DNA of 64,000 bases. It comes from Lachnospiraceae bacterium. GTDB taxonomy: Bacteria; Bacillota; Clostridia; Lachnospirales; Lachnospiraceae. Shown here in pieces: positions 41,691-50,135 of this stretch; the first letter of the stretch is position 1, and every line of letters begins with the position of its first letter. A program made the position numbers and the translations under genes. The stretch lies in assembly GCA_028692395.1 (NCBI GenBank), contig JAQUXP010000007.1, forward strand, positions 1 to 64,000, read 5' to 3'. The notes under the pieces were generated by a model, which worked only from the letters and a program-made list of their open reading frames with translations, did not search any database and was not told the origin of the DNA.

Positions 41691-42089
41691 ATGCCGGGAC
41701 TACCCCTCTGTAAAGGAACCAATCTCAATCATTTCCCCTTATCTGGTCTACGATTCCAAGAATTTTTCTTTCATTCGATCCTTAAGCCCATTTTTTTTAA
41801 AATCACCTGTGGATCTTATATCACACATGTTTTCAGCGGAGAAACGCAGCGTCTGAAAAACAAATGAAGATATCTTACAAGCCTTTTCCAAACTCAGGTG
41901 ATATACTATGAACACTTAGAGAAATCAAGCGAAGCGCAGATTGAACTTAGTGAGAATGCATATCTGAACACTTAGCGACACATTGAACACTTAACGAGGT
42001 ATTTTCGAGTTTAGTGAGAAAGCGTACACAGTAGGTGTTATCGAGCTTAGTGATCATGAAACAATAGACCAGGCGAGGAGGAATTACGC
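41691..42089 (+). other. Intergenic region with short tandem-like repeats
   Basis: No coding frame with a ribosome site. The right half carries six related short elements (see the 41910-42054 entry). The AraC gene's GAGGAGG site is at 42075-42082. Confidence 0.4.
41910..42054. repeat. Six degenerate copies of a GAACACTTAG / GAGCTTAGTGAG element
   Basis: Copies at 41910 (GAACACTTAGAGA), 41943 (GAACTTAGTGAG), 41966 (GAACACTTAGCGA), 41985 (GAACACTTAACGAG), 42006 (GAGTTTAGTGAG) and 42042 (GAGCTTAGTGAT). Two subtypes, with CACTTAG or CTTAGTG, are shifted versions of one another and can pair in part (CACTTAG against CTAAGTG). It may be a dispersed intergenic element or an array of regulator sites. 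Confidence 0.65.
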
Positions 42090-42935
42090 ATGAAGAAGGA
42101 AGTAAAGACGGTGGTTTTTGATGAAGAACTTCGCTTAGAGGCATATCGGTTTGAGGGGATGGTTCAGCCTTTTCCAAATCATTTTCATGAATATTATGTA
42201 ATTGGATTTATGGAGGGTGGTAAACGCTGTTTGTCCTGTAGAAATAAGGAATATACCATTGAAAAGGGAAATGTAGTGCTGTTCAATCCCGGAGATAACC
42301 ATGCCTGTGTGCAAAGCGATGAGGGAACATTAGATTACCGGGGATTGAATATATCAAAGTCAGTAATGCTCAATCTGGCGGAGGAAATCACTGGAAAACA
42401 GGAATTACCTGGGTTTTCAGTAAATGTCATTCGGGATGAAGAGGTAGTCTGTTATCTGCGCCCACTCCATGAGATGCTGATGAGTGGTTTGGGAGAATTT
42501 GATAAGGAAGAAAATCTGTTACTGCTATTGTCTTATCTGATTCAAAAGTATGGACAGGCCTTTGAGGAAGGTATTCCAGAATGTCGAAAAGAAATTGATC
42601 AGGCCTGTGCTTTTATGGAAGAACATTTTGCAGAGCATATCTATCTGGATCAGCTCTGTAAACATACGAATCTGAGTAAGTCAACACTGTTGCGTGCTTT
42701 TACAAAGTCCAAAGGAGTGACACCATACCGCTATCTGGAAACAATACGTGTGGGTGCTGCAAGGAAGTTGCTGGAAGAAGGGACGATGCCCATAGATGCG
42801 GCAATGCAGACGGGTTTTTCAGACCAGAGCCATTTTACAAACTATTTTAATCAGTTCATCGGTCTGTCTCCGGGGGCGTATCGGGAGATATTTGCAGATA
42901 AAGGTGAGGGAGAAGGGGAACAGTATGAAGAATAA
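42090..42935 (+). CDS. AraC-family regulator (281 aa)
   Basis: Cupin-type N-terminus (FPNHFHEYYVIGFMEGGKRCLSCRNKEYTIEKGNVVLFNPGDNHAC, about residues 29-73) and C-terminal AraC domain (about 175-270: CAFMEEHFAEHIYLDQLCKHTNLSKSTLLRAFTKSKGVTPYRYLETIR, AMQTGFSDQSHFTNYFNQFIGLSPGAYRE). It overlaps the downstream exporter gene by 11 bases, so it is very likely that exporter's own regulator, a common pairing in Clostridia. Confidence 0.9.
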   Translation: MKKEVKTVVFDEELRLEAYRFEGMVQPFPNHFHEYYVIGFMEGGKRCLSCRNKEYTIEKGNVVLFNPGDNHACVQSDEGTLDYRGLNISKSVMLNLAEEITGKQELPGFSVNVIRDEEVVCYLRPLHEMLMSGLGEFDKEENLLLLLSYLIQKYGQAFEEGIPECRKEIDQACAFMEEHFAEHIYLDQLCKHTNLSKSTLLRAFTKSKGVTPYRYLETIRVGAARKLLEEGTMPIDAAMQTGFSDQSHFTNYFNQFIGLSPGAYREIFADKGEGEGEQYEE

Positions 42936-43839
42936 AAACATCATAGGGCACGCAGCCGCATTATTTACGATTATTATTTGGGGAACTACATTTATTTCCA
43001 CAAAGGTAATGCTAGTGGATTTCCAACCAGTGGAAATTCTTTTTTTTCGATTTATGATAGGGTTCCTTGCATTGGTAATTGTCTGTCCACACAGGCTGGA
43101 GAAAACGAGCTTAAAAGAAGAAGGCGTATTTGCAGCTGCCGGGCTATGCGGTATCTGCCTGTACTATCTTCTGGAAAATATTGCCCTGACCTATACATTA
43201 GCTTCTAATGTGGGAGTGATTATTTCAATAGCTCCATTTTTTACAGCCATACTGACCCACTTCGTGAGGAAAGAGGATGGGAAATTAACGGTTTCTTTCT
43301 TTATAGGATTCCTGGTTGCCATGGCGGGGATTGCACTCATTAGCTTTCCAGGTTTCAAACTGGAGCTGAATCCCATGGGTGATTTTCTCGCTATATTAGC
43401 GGCTTTGGTATGGGCTTGTTATTCGGTATTGACAAGAAAAATCAGTGGTTTTGGCTATCCTACGATTCTGACTACCAGGAGAGTTTTCTTCTATGGAATT
43501 CTTTTTATGATACCGGCACTGTTTTTGTTTGATTTTAAGCTGGGCTTGGAGCGTTTTGGAAAGCCGGTTTATTTACTGAATATCATGTTTCTGGGATTGG
43601 GAGCATCTGCTATGTGCTTTGTGACCTGGAATTTTGCTGTGAGGGTGCTTGGTGCGGTAAAGACCAGCATCTATATCTATATGGTGCCAGTAATTACGGT
43701 TGTGACCTCAGTATTGATTTTAAAGGAAAAGGTAACAGTATTGGCAGGGATAGGAATTGGATTAACATTGGTAGGTTTGTTCTTGTCAGAAGGGAAAAGG
43801 ACGGTTAGGAAAGAGGAAAAAGATGAACCTGTAAAATGA
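42925..43839 (+). CDS. EamA/DMT-superfamily exporter (304 aa)
   Basis: The ATG at 42925 has GAAGGGGAA upstream and overlaps the AraC stop. Ten hydrophobic segments in two EamA repeats (about residues 8-135 and 148-290); motifs IIWGTTFISTKVML and FFRFMIGFLALV in the first, ALVWACYSVLTRK in the second. Such proteins usually export amino acids or metabolites. The in-frame open stretch from 42796 lies inside the AraC gene and is not used. Confidence 0.88.
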   Translation: MKNKNIIGHAAALFTIIIWGTTFISTKVMLVDFQPVEILFFRFMIGFLALVIVCPHRLEKTSLKEEGVFAAAGLCGICLYYLLENIALTYTLASNVGVIISIAPFFTAILTHFVRKEDGKLTVSFFIGFLVAMAGIALISFPGFKLELNPMGDFLAILAALVWACYSVLTRKISGFGYPTILTTRRVFFYGILFMIPALFLFDFKLGLERFGKPVYLLNIMFLGLGASAMCFVTWNFAVRVLGAVKTSIYIYMVPVITVVTSVLILKEKVTVLAGIGIGLTLVGLFLSEGKRTVRKEEKDEPVK

Positions 43840-43880
43840 AATCTGAGAGTTCTGCCTTCGAAAAAGCTGTTAAACAATTA

Positions 43881-43941
43881 GAGGACATTATTGCACCAAT
43901 AAGGCCAAAAAGAAATGTCAAAAGAATAAATCTGTTATAAT
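43881..43941 (+). promoter_or_regulatory. Promoter with upstream GAGGACATTATT element (lanthipeptide transporter operon)
   Basis: GAGGACATTATT (43881-43892) stands 43 nt before TATAAT (43936-43941). No -35 match exists at the right distance, as in activator-dependent promoters. The same element with the same 43-nt distance precedes the response-regulator operon (49142-49202), and similarity continues for about 25 bases (ACCA, TA, GG, CAA blocks). Confidence 0.65.
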
Positions 43942-44047
43942 CATATCGTTGAAAGAAACCAATAGGTAGAATGAAGTGAATTCTAAAAACAATTTCTTGT
44001 AAGGAATAAAACTTTATGCTACCAGTCCAAGAAGGGAGAAAGAGAGT

Positions 44048-44443
44048 ATGAAGAAAAAATTAACGGCACTGATTCTGGGAGCAATGATGGTTATGTCGGC
44101 GGGAGCGCTAACGGTGCAAGCCAATAATTGCGTGGATACAACATATTCCTTTAATTTTTCGAATGCAACGCAACTCACGGGAGTAAGACAAAAGCAAGAC
44201 TCAACATCCAGCTATATGTCCTGCTCTTATGCGGGAGCTTCATATAGTGCCCATGTGTATTCTGTTCAGGGAGGCATTGTTGATTGCTCATTTGGTCATA
44301 CTTACCAGTTTTCGTCGGGTGTGACATCGTATATGCTGAATAATGTTTACGAACGAGGATATCATAATGCAGGTATTTATGCAACTCGTAATTACGGTTA
44401 TGGTTATACGGCGAAAGGTGTTTGGAGTCCAGATAGCGTTTAA
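44048..44443 (+). CDS. Secreted DUF2712-like protein (131 aa)
   Basis: Signal peptide MKKKLTALILGAMMVMSAGALTVQA, then about 105 residues with DTTYSFNFSNATQLTGVRQKQDSTSSYMSC, NAGIYATRNYGYGYTAKGVWSPDSV at the end; the SFNF start and the WSPDS C-terminus are the pattern of DUF2712 proteins, which I recall beside ABC-2 type transporters in bacteriocin-like loci. Role unknown, perhaps immunity or a secreted partner. Good GAAGGGAG site. A hairpin follows before the lipoprotein gene. Confidence 0.65.
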   Translation: MKKKLTALILGAMMVMSAGALTVQANNCVDTTYSFNFSNATQLTGVRQKQDSTSSYMSCSYAGASYSAHVYSVQGGIVDCSFGHTYQFSSGVTSYMLNNVYERGYHNAGIYATRNYGYGYTAKGVWSPDSV

Positions 44444-44469
44444 TATGAATTGCTAAATGTAATACAACA

Positions 44470-44502
44470 AGAGCTACTGCCGTAGAGAGTGACAGTAGCT
44501 CT
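44470..44502 (+). terminator. Attenuator hairpin after the DUF2712-like gene
   Basis: AGAGCTACTG (44470-44479) and CAGTAGCTCT (44493-44502) form a perfect 10-bp stem. The T-run is short, so it is probably a partial terminator allowing read-through to the lipoprotein gene. Confidence 0.65.
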
Positions 44503-44527
44503 TAAGTTCAGAAAGGAATTTTATATA

Positions 44528-45256
44528 ATGAAAATAAGAAGAAAGGGTTTACTTGTTTTCACATTGAGCTTGTGTATGCTTGCGGGATGCCAGGGAAAGG
44601 AAGAAACAAAACTGTCTGTTGATAGTGGTGTTGTAAAGAAAGAAGAGAACAAGGCGGATTCGCAGAATAGTTCAGATCAAAAAAATACTACGGATGATAC
44701 GGATCTTGTTATACTTCCCTTGGAACAAAATCCAATTTCAGAAACAAATATAAAATCCTTGGGCGATGTGATAGAGTGGAGTAGCCTTGATGGATCGGAG
44801 ATGAACTTTAAAGTCATCTCAGTAGAGTTCAGCAAGACCTTTCAGGGAAAAGATTTTGGCGACTATGAAAAGGGAACGATACAGACTTTAGGTATGGAAA
44901 CAGATGATAAGGGTAATATATCGAATGATTATACTTATATATGGATGAAGCTACAGGCGGAAAACAGAGCAGAAACATGTCGCTGGACACCAGCGCAATT
45001 TTCAGTACTAGGTATTAATGAAGATCTGACACTGGAGGACGCTGGTATTCCCTTCTGCTATTTAGATGGAATGCAGAACGAAGATAATAAAAAGGATGCT
45101 TTTTTTGTTACGTTTGAGAGCGGTGAGAAAAAGGAGTTTCTTTTGGGATTTGCAATGCCTGACCAGTTGAAAAATAAAAAATGGGGTTACTATATTTCGC
45201 CATACAACGATTGTAGCACACCAGATAAGAATTCCTTTATTGTTCAGCTTAATTAA
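44528..45256 (+). CDS. DUF5027-like lipoprotein (242 aa)
   Basis: The ATG at 44528 starts the lipoprotein signal MKIRRKGLLVFTLSLCMLAGC; AGAAAGGAA precedes it. A low-complexity linker (about residues 25-60) is followed by a beta-rich domain: LGDVIEWSSLDGSEMNFKVISVEFSKT and YTYIWMKLQAENRAETCRWTPAQFSVLG, the style of DUF4352-type immunoglobulin-like lipoproteins. The family name is from memory. Position between the DUF2712 gene and the ABC permeases suggests a self-protection or peptide-trapping role in the lanthipeptide system. Confidence 0.6.
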   Translation: MKIRRKGLLVFTLSLCMLAGCQGKEETKLSVDSGVVKKEENKADSQNSSDQKNTTDDTDLVILPLEQNPISETNIKSLGDVIEWSSLDGSEMNFKVISVEFSKTFQGKDFGDYEKGTIQTLGMETDDKGNISNDYTYIWMKLQAENRAETCRWTPAQFSVLGINEDLTLEDAGIPFCYLDGMQNEDNKKDAFFVTFESGEKKEFLLGFAMPDQLKNKKWGYYISPYNDCSTPDKNSFIVQLN

Positions 45257-45366
45257 CAGGCGAAGTGCAGAGAGATTTGGGCTAGTACTATCGGAAATAT
45301 AGACCAGCTTAATGTGGTAGTTATTTAGAAAACGATGTACTGGATTGCGAAGAGGTGGAGTAAGTA

Positions 45367-46173
45367 ATGAAAGAACTATTAAAAATGGAATACCACAGAT
45401 TATTGAGAAGCAAAATACTATACATAGCGTTGGGGATTAACATCCTCATTATTTTAATGCAAATCTTTTCGGAGATTGTACCTTATGCCGAAGGAACCAT
45501 GAAGATTGTGGTATATCCTCTCACCCTTTTTGAAAAATGGATTGGAGGGGAAAATAGCAGTGTTTATCCTACGATGTACTTTATGTTGGCTCCACTGATT
45601 TCAGCAATACCATATGGAGGCTCTTTGCAAGAGGATTTAAAAACAGGTTATATAAAAAACATCTGTACGAGAGGGAGAAAGAAAGATTATCTGGCGGCAA
45701 AATATATTGTTACTTTTTCCACCGGATTGATATCTGTAATTCCGTTGGTGCTGAATTTCCTGATTACGGCAGTGATACTTCCGGCGACTTTGCCACAGGC
45801 AAGCACGCTGTTTTATTCTGTCAAAGCGATTTCTATGCTTGGTGAAACGTTCTATACACAGCCTTATCTATATCTATTCATCTGGCTCGTGCTGGATATC
45901 CTGTTTTTTGGTTTCATTGCAACAATCAGCCTTGTGATAGTTTTTTTCAGTGAGTATGTCTATGTAGCAATTCTTGCTCCTTTTTTGGCTTGCATGGCGC
46001 TGTATGGAATTTCACTTATTTCTTCACAGGCAGCAGCGGCAGCTCCATTTTATTTTCTTCGACCAAGTCAGCCATATCCAGCAAATCCAATGATCCTTGC
46101 ACTTGAGGCAGTTCTATTAGTAGCAATGGGGGTGGGATATTATTATGCAGGAAATAAAAAGGAAATTTATTGA
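45367..46173 (+). CDS. ABC-2-type permease 1 of the lanthipeptide transporter (268 aa)
   Basis: Begins with a cytoplasmic KELLKMEYHRLLRSK helix and has about six membrane segments, the style of LanE/LanG-like ABC-2 permeases. A PYGGSLQEDLKTGYIKNICTRGRKKDYLAAKYI loop (about residues 86-118) is typical of this group. First of three consecutive permeases sharing one ATPase. Overlaps the next gene by 29 bases. Probable role: export of or immunity to the lanthipeptide. Confidence 0.75.
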   Translation: MKELLKMEYHRLLRSKILYIALGINILIILMQIFSEIVPYAEGTMKIVVYPLTLFEKWIGGENSSVYPTMYFMLAPLISAIPYGGSLQEDLKTGYIKNICTRGRKKDYLAAKYIVTFSTGLISVIPLVLNFLITAVILPATLPQASTLFYSVKAISMLGETFYTQPYLYLFIWLVLDILFFGFIATISLVIVFFSEYVYVAILAPFLACMALYGISLISSQAAAAAPFYFLRPSQPYPANPMILALEAVLLVAMGVGYYYAGNKKEIY

Positions 46174-46915
46174 ATTAATATTATTAGGAGTTGTATTTGG
46201 CGGGGTTATAGGAGGGTGGCTGTGGATAAGCATTCAAACCTACGGTCTGAACGCTGAGATCAGCAAGGCGGATTATTATGTGTTTATTGCCGACCCACAG
46301 ATGTTCTTTCAAACAGTTTTCCTGGTACCTATTTTCTTTATAAGTTTGTCTTGGAGGCTACGAGCTACAGGGCGGATACAGGTTATTATACGAGAGCGGA
46401 ACAGGGGACGAGTTTGGCAGAGGTATATAGCGAAGGTAATCGGACTTGCAGTTGGTTTGACGGTATATTCCAGTGTAGTTATCTGGTTTTTTAGTCTGTT
46501 TGGCAGGGTTTCCAGCTTTAACTGGAGAGAAAAACATTCGCTATACTGGGATTGGTGTGGCAGGCAAGTACTGAAGACAGAAGGTATTCACTTAGCAAAT
46601 GTGGTGGCTGTGTTTGTTGTAACGGAGATTATATTACTGTTGGTGGTAGGAATCTTATTTACATTGATCTACTTTCTGACTTCAAACCTGTGGGTAGGGT
46701 GGCTGTGCTGTGAAGGACTTATGTTCTATCGCTGGAGGACGCTTACTGGAGGCGGAAAGAATGGAGTGATTCAGAAATTGACCATGGATTGGACCATGTG
46801 GGAGGATATTCCAAGATGGAAAGATGGAATTATCACGGGAATAGTAGTGATTCTTATCATCTGTGGTGTGGGATATGTTTGTGCAAAAAAGAAAGGCTTT
46901 TTAAATGAAAAGTAG
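46145..46915 (+). CDS. Membrane protein/permease 2 of the lanthipeptide transporter (256 aa)
   Basis: Five or six hydrophobic segments; no catalytic motifs. RIQVIIRERNRGRVWQRYIAKVIGL (about residues 78-102) matches the loop after the second helix in ABC-2 permeases (compare SRKRWWGSK in the next gene). Overlaps both neighbours (29 and 11 bases), so production of the three membrane proteins is coupled. Confidence 0.7.
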   Translation: MQEIKRKFIELILLGVVFGGVIGGWLWISIQTYGLNAEISKADYYVFIADPQMFFQTVFLVPIFFISLSWRLRATGRIQVIIRERNRGRVWQRYIAKVIGLAVGLTVYSSVVIWFFSLFGRVSSFNWREKHSLYWDWCGRQVLKTEGIHLANVVAVFVVTEIILLLVVGILFTLIYFLTSNLWVGWLCCEGLMFYRWRTLTGGGKNGVIQKLTMDWTMWEDIPRWKDGIITGIVVILIICGVGYVCAKKKGFLNEK

Positions 46916-47729
46916 AGTACCATTAAGAAAATTGATTTGGTATGATTTACGAGTTGGTACAAAAGTAAATATATATCGCTATCTGTTCGCAACTGTGATT
47001 TTGGTTTTTATCAGTGAACTGGTTCTGTTACTTGCGCATGATAATCATCTGTCATTGCAATTATGGGATCTGTTTTACCAGATCTTTGAAGGCCTTCCGG
47101 AATATACAAAAGAAAGGGAATCACAATTTCAGCTTCCGGTTTTACTTATGATGTTTCAGCTTTTTATGTTGTTTACAATCGGAAGCTATCCAAAGCAGGA
47201 TATCTGCGGATATGGGAGGAATGTATTTCTAGAGTCCGGATCAAGGAAGCGATGGTGGGGCAGCAAATGTGTCTGGCTGTGCGTCAATATCATGGTATAT
47301 TACGTGTTAGCAATATTCATTTTAGCCATTTGCCTTTGGGTGCAAGGGAGCCCTGTCTCTTTCAAGGTTACAGATTCTATGACATTTCAACAAGTCGGGA
47401 AAAATACAGTTTCTTTTTTTGGGAATTTGTTACTACTGCCACTGCTTGTATCGGAAACCATGGGGATTTTGCAGTTGTTTATTGGCGTGTTCCTTAGGCC
47501 GATTTGGGGATATGGCGTTTCTATTGCTTTGTTGGTGATATCTGCATATAAAGTGAATCCGCTGCTGATTGGTAATTATTTTATGATGGCACGGAACCGG
47601 TATTTTTCTTTGGATGGGAAATTAAGCATGACAGAAGGCAGTATAGTCTGTCTGATTTTGTTCCTGGGGATTATGATACTGGGCAGTTGGATGATGGGCA
47701 GATATGATATTCTGAATAAAGGGGATTAA
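46905..47729 (+). CDS. ABC-2-type permease 3 of the lanthipeptide transporter (274 aa)
   Basis: Six hydrophobic segments, beginning RKLIWYDLRVGTKVNIYRY and with FLESGSRKRWWGSKCVWL (about residues 109-126) after the second helix. Same organisation as permeases 1 and 2. Twenty-eight bases before the ATPase gene, whose GGAGGACG site is clear. With three different membrane subunits the complex is more elaborate than a LanFEG transporter (two permeases). Confidence 0.7.
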   Translation: MKSRVPLRKLIWYDLRVGTKVNIYRYLFATVILVFISELVLLLAHDNHLSLQLWDLFYQIFEGLPEYTKERESQFQLPVLLMMFQLFMLFTIGSYPKQDICGYGRNVFLESGSRKRWWGSKCVWLCVNIMVYYVLAIFILAICLWVQGSPVSFKVTDSMTFQQVGKNTVSFFGNLLLLPLLVSETMGILQLFIGVFLRPIWGYGVSIALLVISAYKVNPLLIGNYFMMARNRYFSLDGKLSMTEGSIVCLILFLGIMILGSWMMGRYDILNKGD

Positions 47730-47757
47730 GAGACAGAAGGATCAATGGAGGACGACT

Positions 47758-48399
47758 ATGAAGGTAGAAGTAAAGAATCTGAGTAAAAAAATACGAGGAA
47801 CCATGATTTTGCAGGATATTAATCTATCTATGACCAGTGGTCATATTTATGGATTAAGGGGAAAGAACGGCTCCGGAAAAACAATGTTTATGAGGTGTCT
47901 TTGTGGACTTATTCTTCCCAGTGAAGGGGGAGTTAGTATAGACGGAGCATATATTGGAAAGGATATCGATTTTCCACCCTCTGTGGGGGTATTGATTGAG
48001 AATCCCTCTTTTTTAAATAGCTATACAGGATTCCAAAACCTGCAATTGTTAGCAGGGATAAAGGGAAAGATATCGGATGAGGAAATCAAAGAAATGCTCG
48101 CTGCTGTTGGCTTGGAACCGGAAGACAAAAGAAAATACAAGAAATATTCGCTGGGCATGAAGCAGAGGTTAGGGATTGCATGTGCGTTGATGGAGTCACC
48201 GGATATGATTTTATTAGATGAACCCATCAATGCACTGGATCAGAAGGGAGTAGAGCTTGTAAAAGCTCTTTTGTTAGAACTAAAGAAAAAAGACAAGTTG
48301 ATCGTTGTGGCCTGCCATGACAATGGGGAATTAGAATATTTGTCAGATACGATATATGCAGTTGAAAATGGTTGTATTGGTCCAGAGGAGAAAGTATGA
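47758..48399 (+). CDS. ABC transporter ATP-binding protein, LanF/BcrA-like (213 aa)
   Basis: RGKNGSGKT (Walker A, about residue 37), YSLGMKQRLGIACALMESPD (signature, about 125-144), MILLDEPINALD (Walker B). The H-loop reads VACHDNGELE. It energises the three permeases upstream. The short length without a C-terminal extension fits immunity-type LanF proteins. ATGA overlap with the next gene. Confidence 0.88.
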   Translation: MKVEVKNLSKKIRGTMILQDINLSMTSGHIYGLRGKNGSGKTMFMRCLCGLILPSEGGVSIDGAYIGKDIDFPPSVGVLIENPSFLNSYTGFQNLQLLAGIKGKISDEEIKEMLAAVGLEPEDKRKYKKYSLGMKQRLGIACALMESPDMILLDEPINALDQKGVELVKALLLELKKKDKLIVVACHDNGELEYLSDTIYAVENGCIGPEEKV

Positions 48400-48980
48400 G
48401 AAGAAAGAGGAGCATTATTATTGTAGCTGTAGCAATATGCATGCTTTTGGGTGGCTTGTGGGTAGTTCGCTATCATAGCTTAAACCAGTTGATCCCAAGT
48501 CCGGAAATCAAGAAGTTTGGAGTGGGAGAAACGGTAGAGATGGGTAGCATTTCTTTCACATTACAACAGGTAGAGATGCTTGACGGTAATGAAATCAATA
48601 AGGTGGCACCTAATGTTGATATTGTAAGGAATGGAAACGGAACTGCTTACGATCCGGAAAAGATTAGAGCGATTTTTTTTCATGTGAAAATACAAAAAAA
48701 GGGAAATGATCCTGAAGATATAGATCTTACAAAAGTTTCTGCAGAGTCAGGTGCCTGGGGGAACGGTATCAATGGACAATTATTTATGACATTGAATCCG
48801 GGCGTTTCCATAGACAAGATTGTATTAGAAGAGAATGAAACAGCGGAGATGATTTTGCCATTTTCAATGGTAGATACAATGTTTCGGAAAGATGATTGGA
48901 AGAAAATAGAGGAAAGGGAATTTTCCGCAGTTTTGCAGCTATATCCTGAGAAAATATTATTAACACAAGGGAAAAAATAG
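48396..48980 (+). CDS. Membrane-anchored DUF5028-like protein (194 aa)
   Basis: Start at 48396 overlaps the ATPase stop and has AGAGGAG. One N-terminal membrane helix (RSIIIVAVAICMLLGGLWVV), then a beta-rich outside domain: VGETVEMGSISFTLQQVEML and ENETAEMILPFSMVD, similar in style to the upstream lipoprotein (VEFSK, EKKEFLLGFAMPD). The two may be paralogues flanking the transporter. I recall the DUF5027/DUF5028 pairing but cannot verify it. Last gene before the terminator. Confidence 0.6.
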   Translation: MRRKRSIIIVAVAICMLLGGLWVVRYHSLNQLIPSPEIKKFGVGETVEMGSISFTLQQVEMLDGNEINKVAPNVDIVRNGNGTAYDPEKIRAIFFHVKIQKKGNDPEDIDLTKVSAESGAWGNGINGQLFMTLNPGVSIDKIVLEENETAEMILPFSMVDTMFRKDDWKKIEEREFSAVLQLYPEKILLTQGKK

Positions 48981-49030
48981 AATTCAAAGATGGGAAGATG
49001 CCAGTCACAGTTTAATAGAAAAGTAGTATT

Positions 49031-49072
49031 AGAGGATATTTTCCGAAGAAATTCAGAAAATGTCCTCTTTTT
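49031..49072 (+). terminator. Terminator of the transporter/immunity operon
   Basis: AGAGGATATTTTC (49031-49043) pairs with GAAAATGTCCTCT (49056-49068) with one mismatch and is followed by a T-run. Confidence 0.8.
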
Positions 49073-49141
49073 GTGGTGCCATCGGGGAACGAACGCTCTT
49101 ATATTTCTTCTGTATTGAAAGATGAGGTTAGAAGTCAATTC

Positions 49142-49202
49142 GAGGACATTATTTGACCATATAGGGACAATGAATGTATTTTTTTTCTCTATATAGTATA
49201 AC
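49142..49202 (+). promoter_or_regulatory. Promoter with upstream GAGGACATTATT element (regulator-LanA-LanM operon)
   Basis: GAGGACATTATT (49142-49153), 43 nt, TATAAC (49197-49202); identical element and distance to 43881-43941. No consensus -35. Transcription from here gives a leader of about 220 nt before the response-regulator gene. Confidence 0.6.
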
Positions 49203-49288
49203 AAGCTTAAGTGTTTCATATATTTAACTAAAATCTTTAATCACTGATCAGAAGGTTTTTGGAGCGTTGAAATCCGCTTCATCATTCT

Positions 49289-49453
49289 ATGGCAATTAAA
49301 AAAATAGTAGAAGATGTTCCTCAAAGGGTACAAAAACATCAGCTGGACTGTTATAATTATTGGGTAGAAATCTATAATATTTATAACAATTATTTTCAAA
49401 GTTTGGGTGAAAGGGATGAAGAAGCAAATGATAAAGATAGCGGTTGCCGATGA
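49289..49453 (+). CDS. Possible 54-codon leader ORF
   Basis: ATG 49289 opens MAIKKIVEDVPQRVQKHQLD, then CYNYWVEIYNIYNNYFQSLG, and the frame overlaps the start of the response-regulator gene. Composition is protein-like but there is no ribosome site. It may be the remnant of another gene or a leader peptide. Confidence 0.25.
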   Translation: MAIKKIVEDVPQRVQKHQLDCYNYWVEIYNIYNNYFQSLGERDEEANDKDSGCR

Positions 49454-50135
49454 CAATGAAGAGATAGTAGAAATCGTGCAGAAACAAATCCAGATCAATC
49501 TGGCAGATAAGGTTACCGTGAAAACCTATACCGATTCCAAGCTGCTGTTGTTTGACGTCGATGAAGGGAAAAAATTTGATGTTTACATATTGGACATAGA
49601 GATGCCCAAAATCATGGGGATTGATTTAGCTAAGGGAATACGCAAGAGGCAGATGGATGCCAGAATTATCTTCCTGACCTCTCATGTGGAATTTGCGCTG
49701 GAGGGATTCAATCTGGAGATACAGGCGTATCAATATATTCTTAAAACAGACATGAAAAGCAAACTCCCCAGGGTACTGGACGCTCTTGTGGAAGAGATGA
49801 GGCATAAGAAATTTTACACTATTCAGACACAGGTACGGTTTTCAAGAATTGACTGCGAGCATATTGTGTCTATGCACAAGGATGGAAAAAATGTAATTAT
49901 AACCACAAAGGAGGATGAATATCAGGAGCGTAAGACGTTAGAGAAGATTGTAAAAGACATGAATTTACCGGAGCTGATCTTTATTGAAAGAGGATATGTG
50001 ATTAATATTCTGCATATCAGGCAGATTCAACATAATGTAGTGCTGATGGACAATGGACAGGAGCTGTTTATCAGTCGGGCAAAAATCAGTAAGGTAAAGC
50101 AGAAAGTAAATGATTATTGGAGCGAAGCGATATGA
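49428..50135 (+). CDS. LytTR-family response regulator (235 aa)
   Basis: Receiver domain: MIKIAVADDNEEI, YILDIEMPKIMG (phospho-acceptor Asp, about residue 53) and the later QYILK; C-terminal LytTR DNA-binding domain (about 125-233; IDCEHIVSMHKDGKNVIITTKEDEYQERKTLEKI and FIERGYVINILHIRQI). The AgrA/ComE type. The ATG at 49428 starts at the conserved MIKIAVADD; earlier in-frame starts (49407 GTG, 49416 ATG) sit on or before the AAAGGG site. Overlaps the kinase gene by 4 bases. Expected to bind the GAGGACATTATT elements. Confidence 0.88.
   Translation: MIKIAVADDNEEIVEIVQKQIQINLADKVTVKTYTDSKLLLFDVDEGKKFDVYILDIEMPKIMGIDLAKGIRKRQMDARIIFLTSHVEFALEGFNLEIQAYQYILKTDMKSKLPRVLDALVEEMRHKKFYTIQTQVRFSRIDCEHIVSMHKDGKNVIITTKEDEYQERKTLEKIVKDMNLPELIFIERGYVINILHIRQIQHNVVLMDNGQELFISRAKISKVKQKVNDYWSEAI

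Noticed and set aside
42796..42924. Extended start for the EamA exporter
   Set aside because: Lies inside the AraC coding region in another frame; the ATG at 42925 starts a typical first helix.
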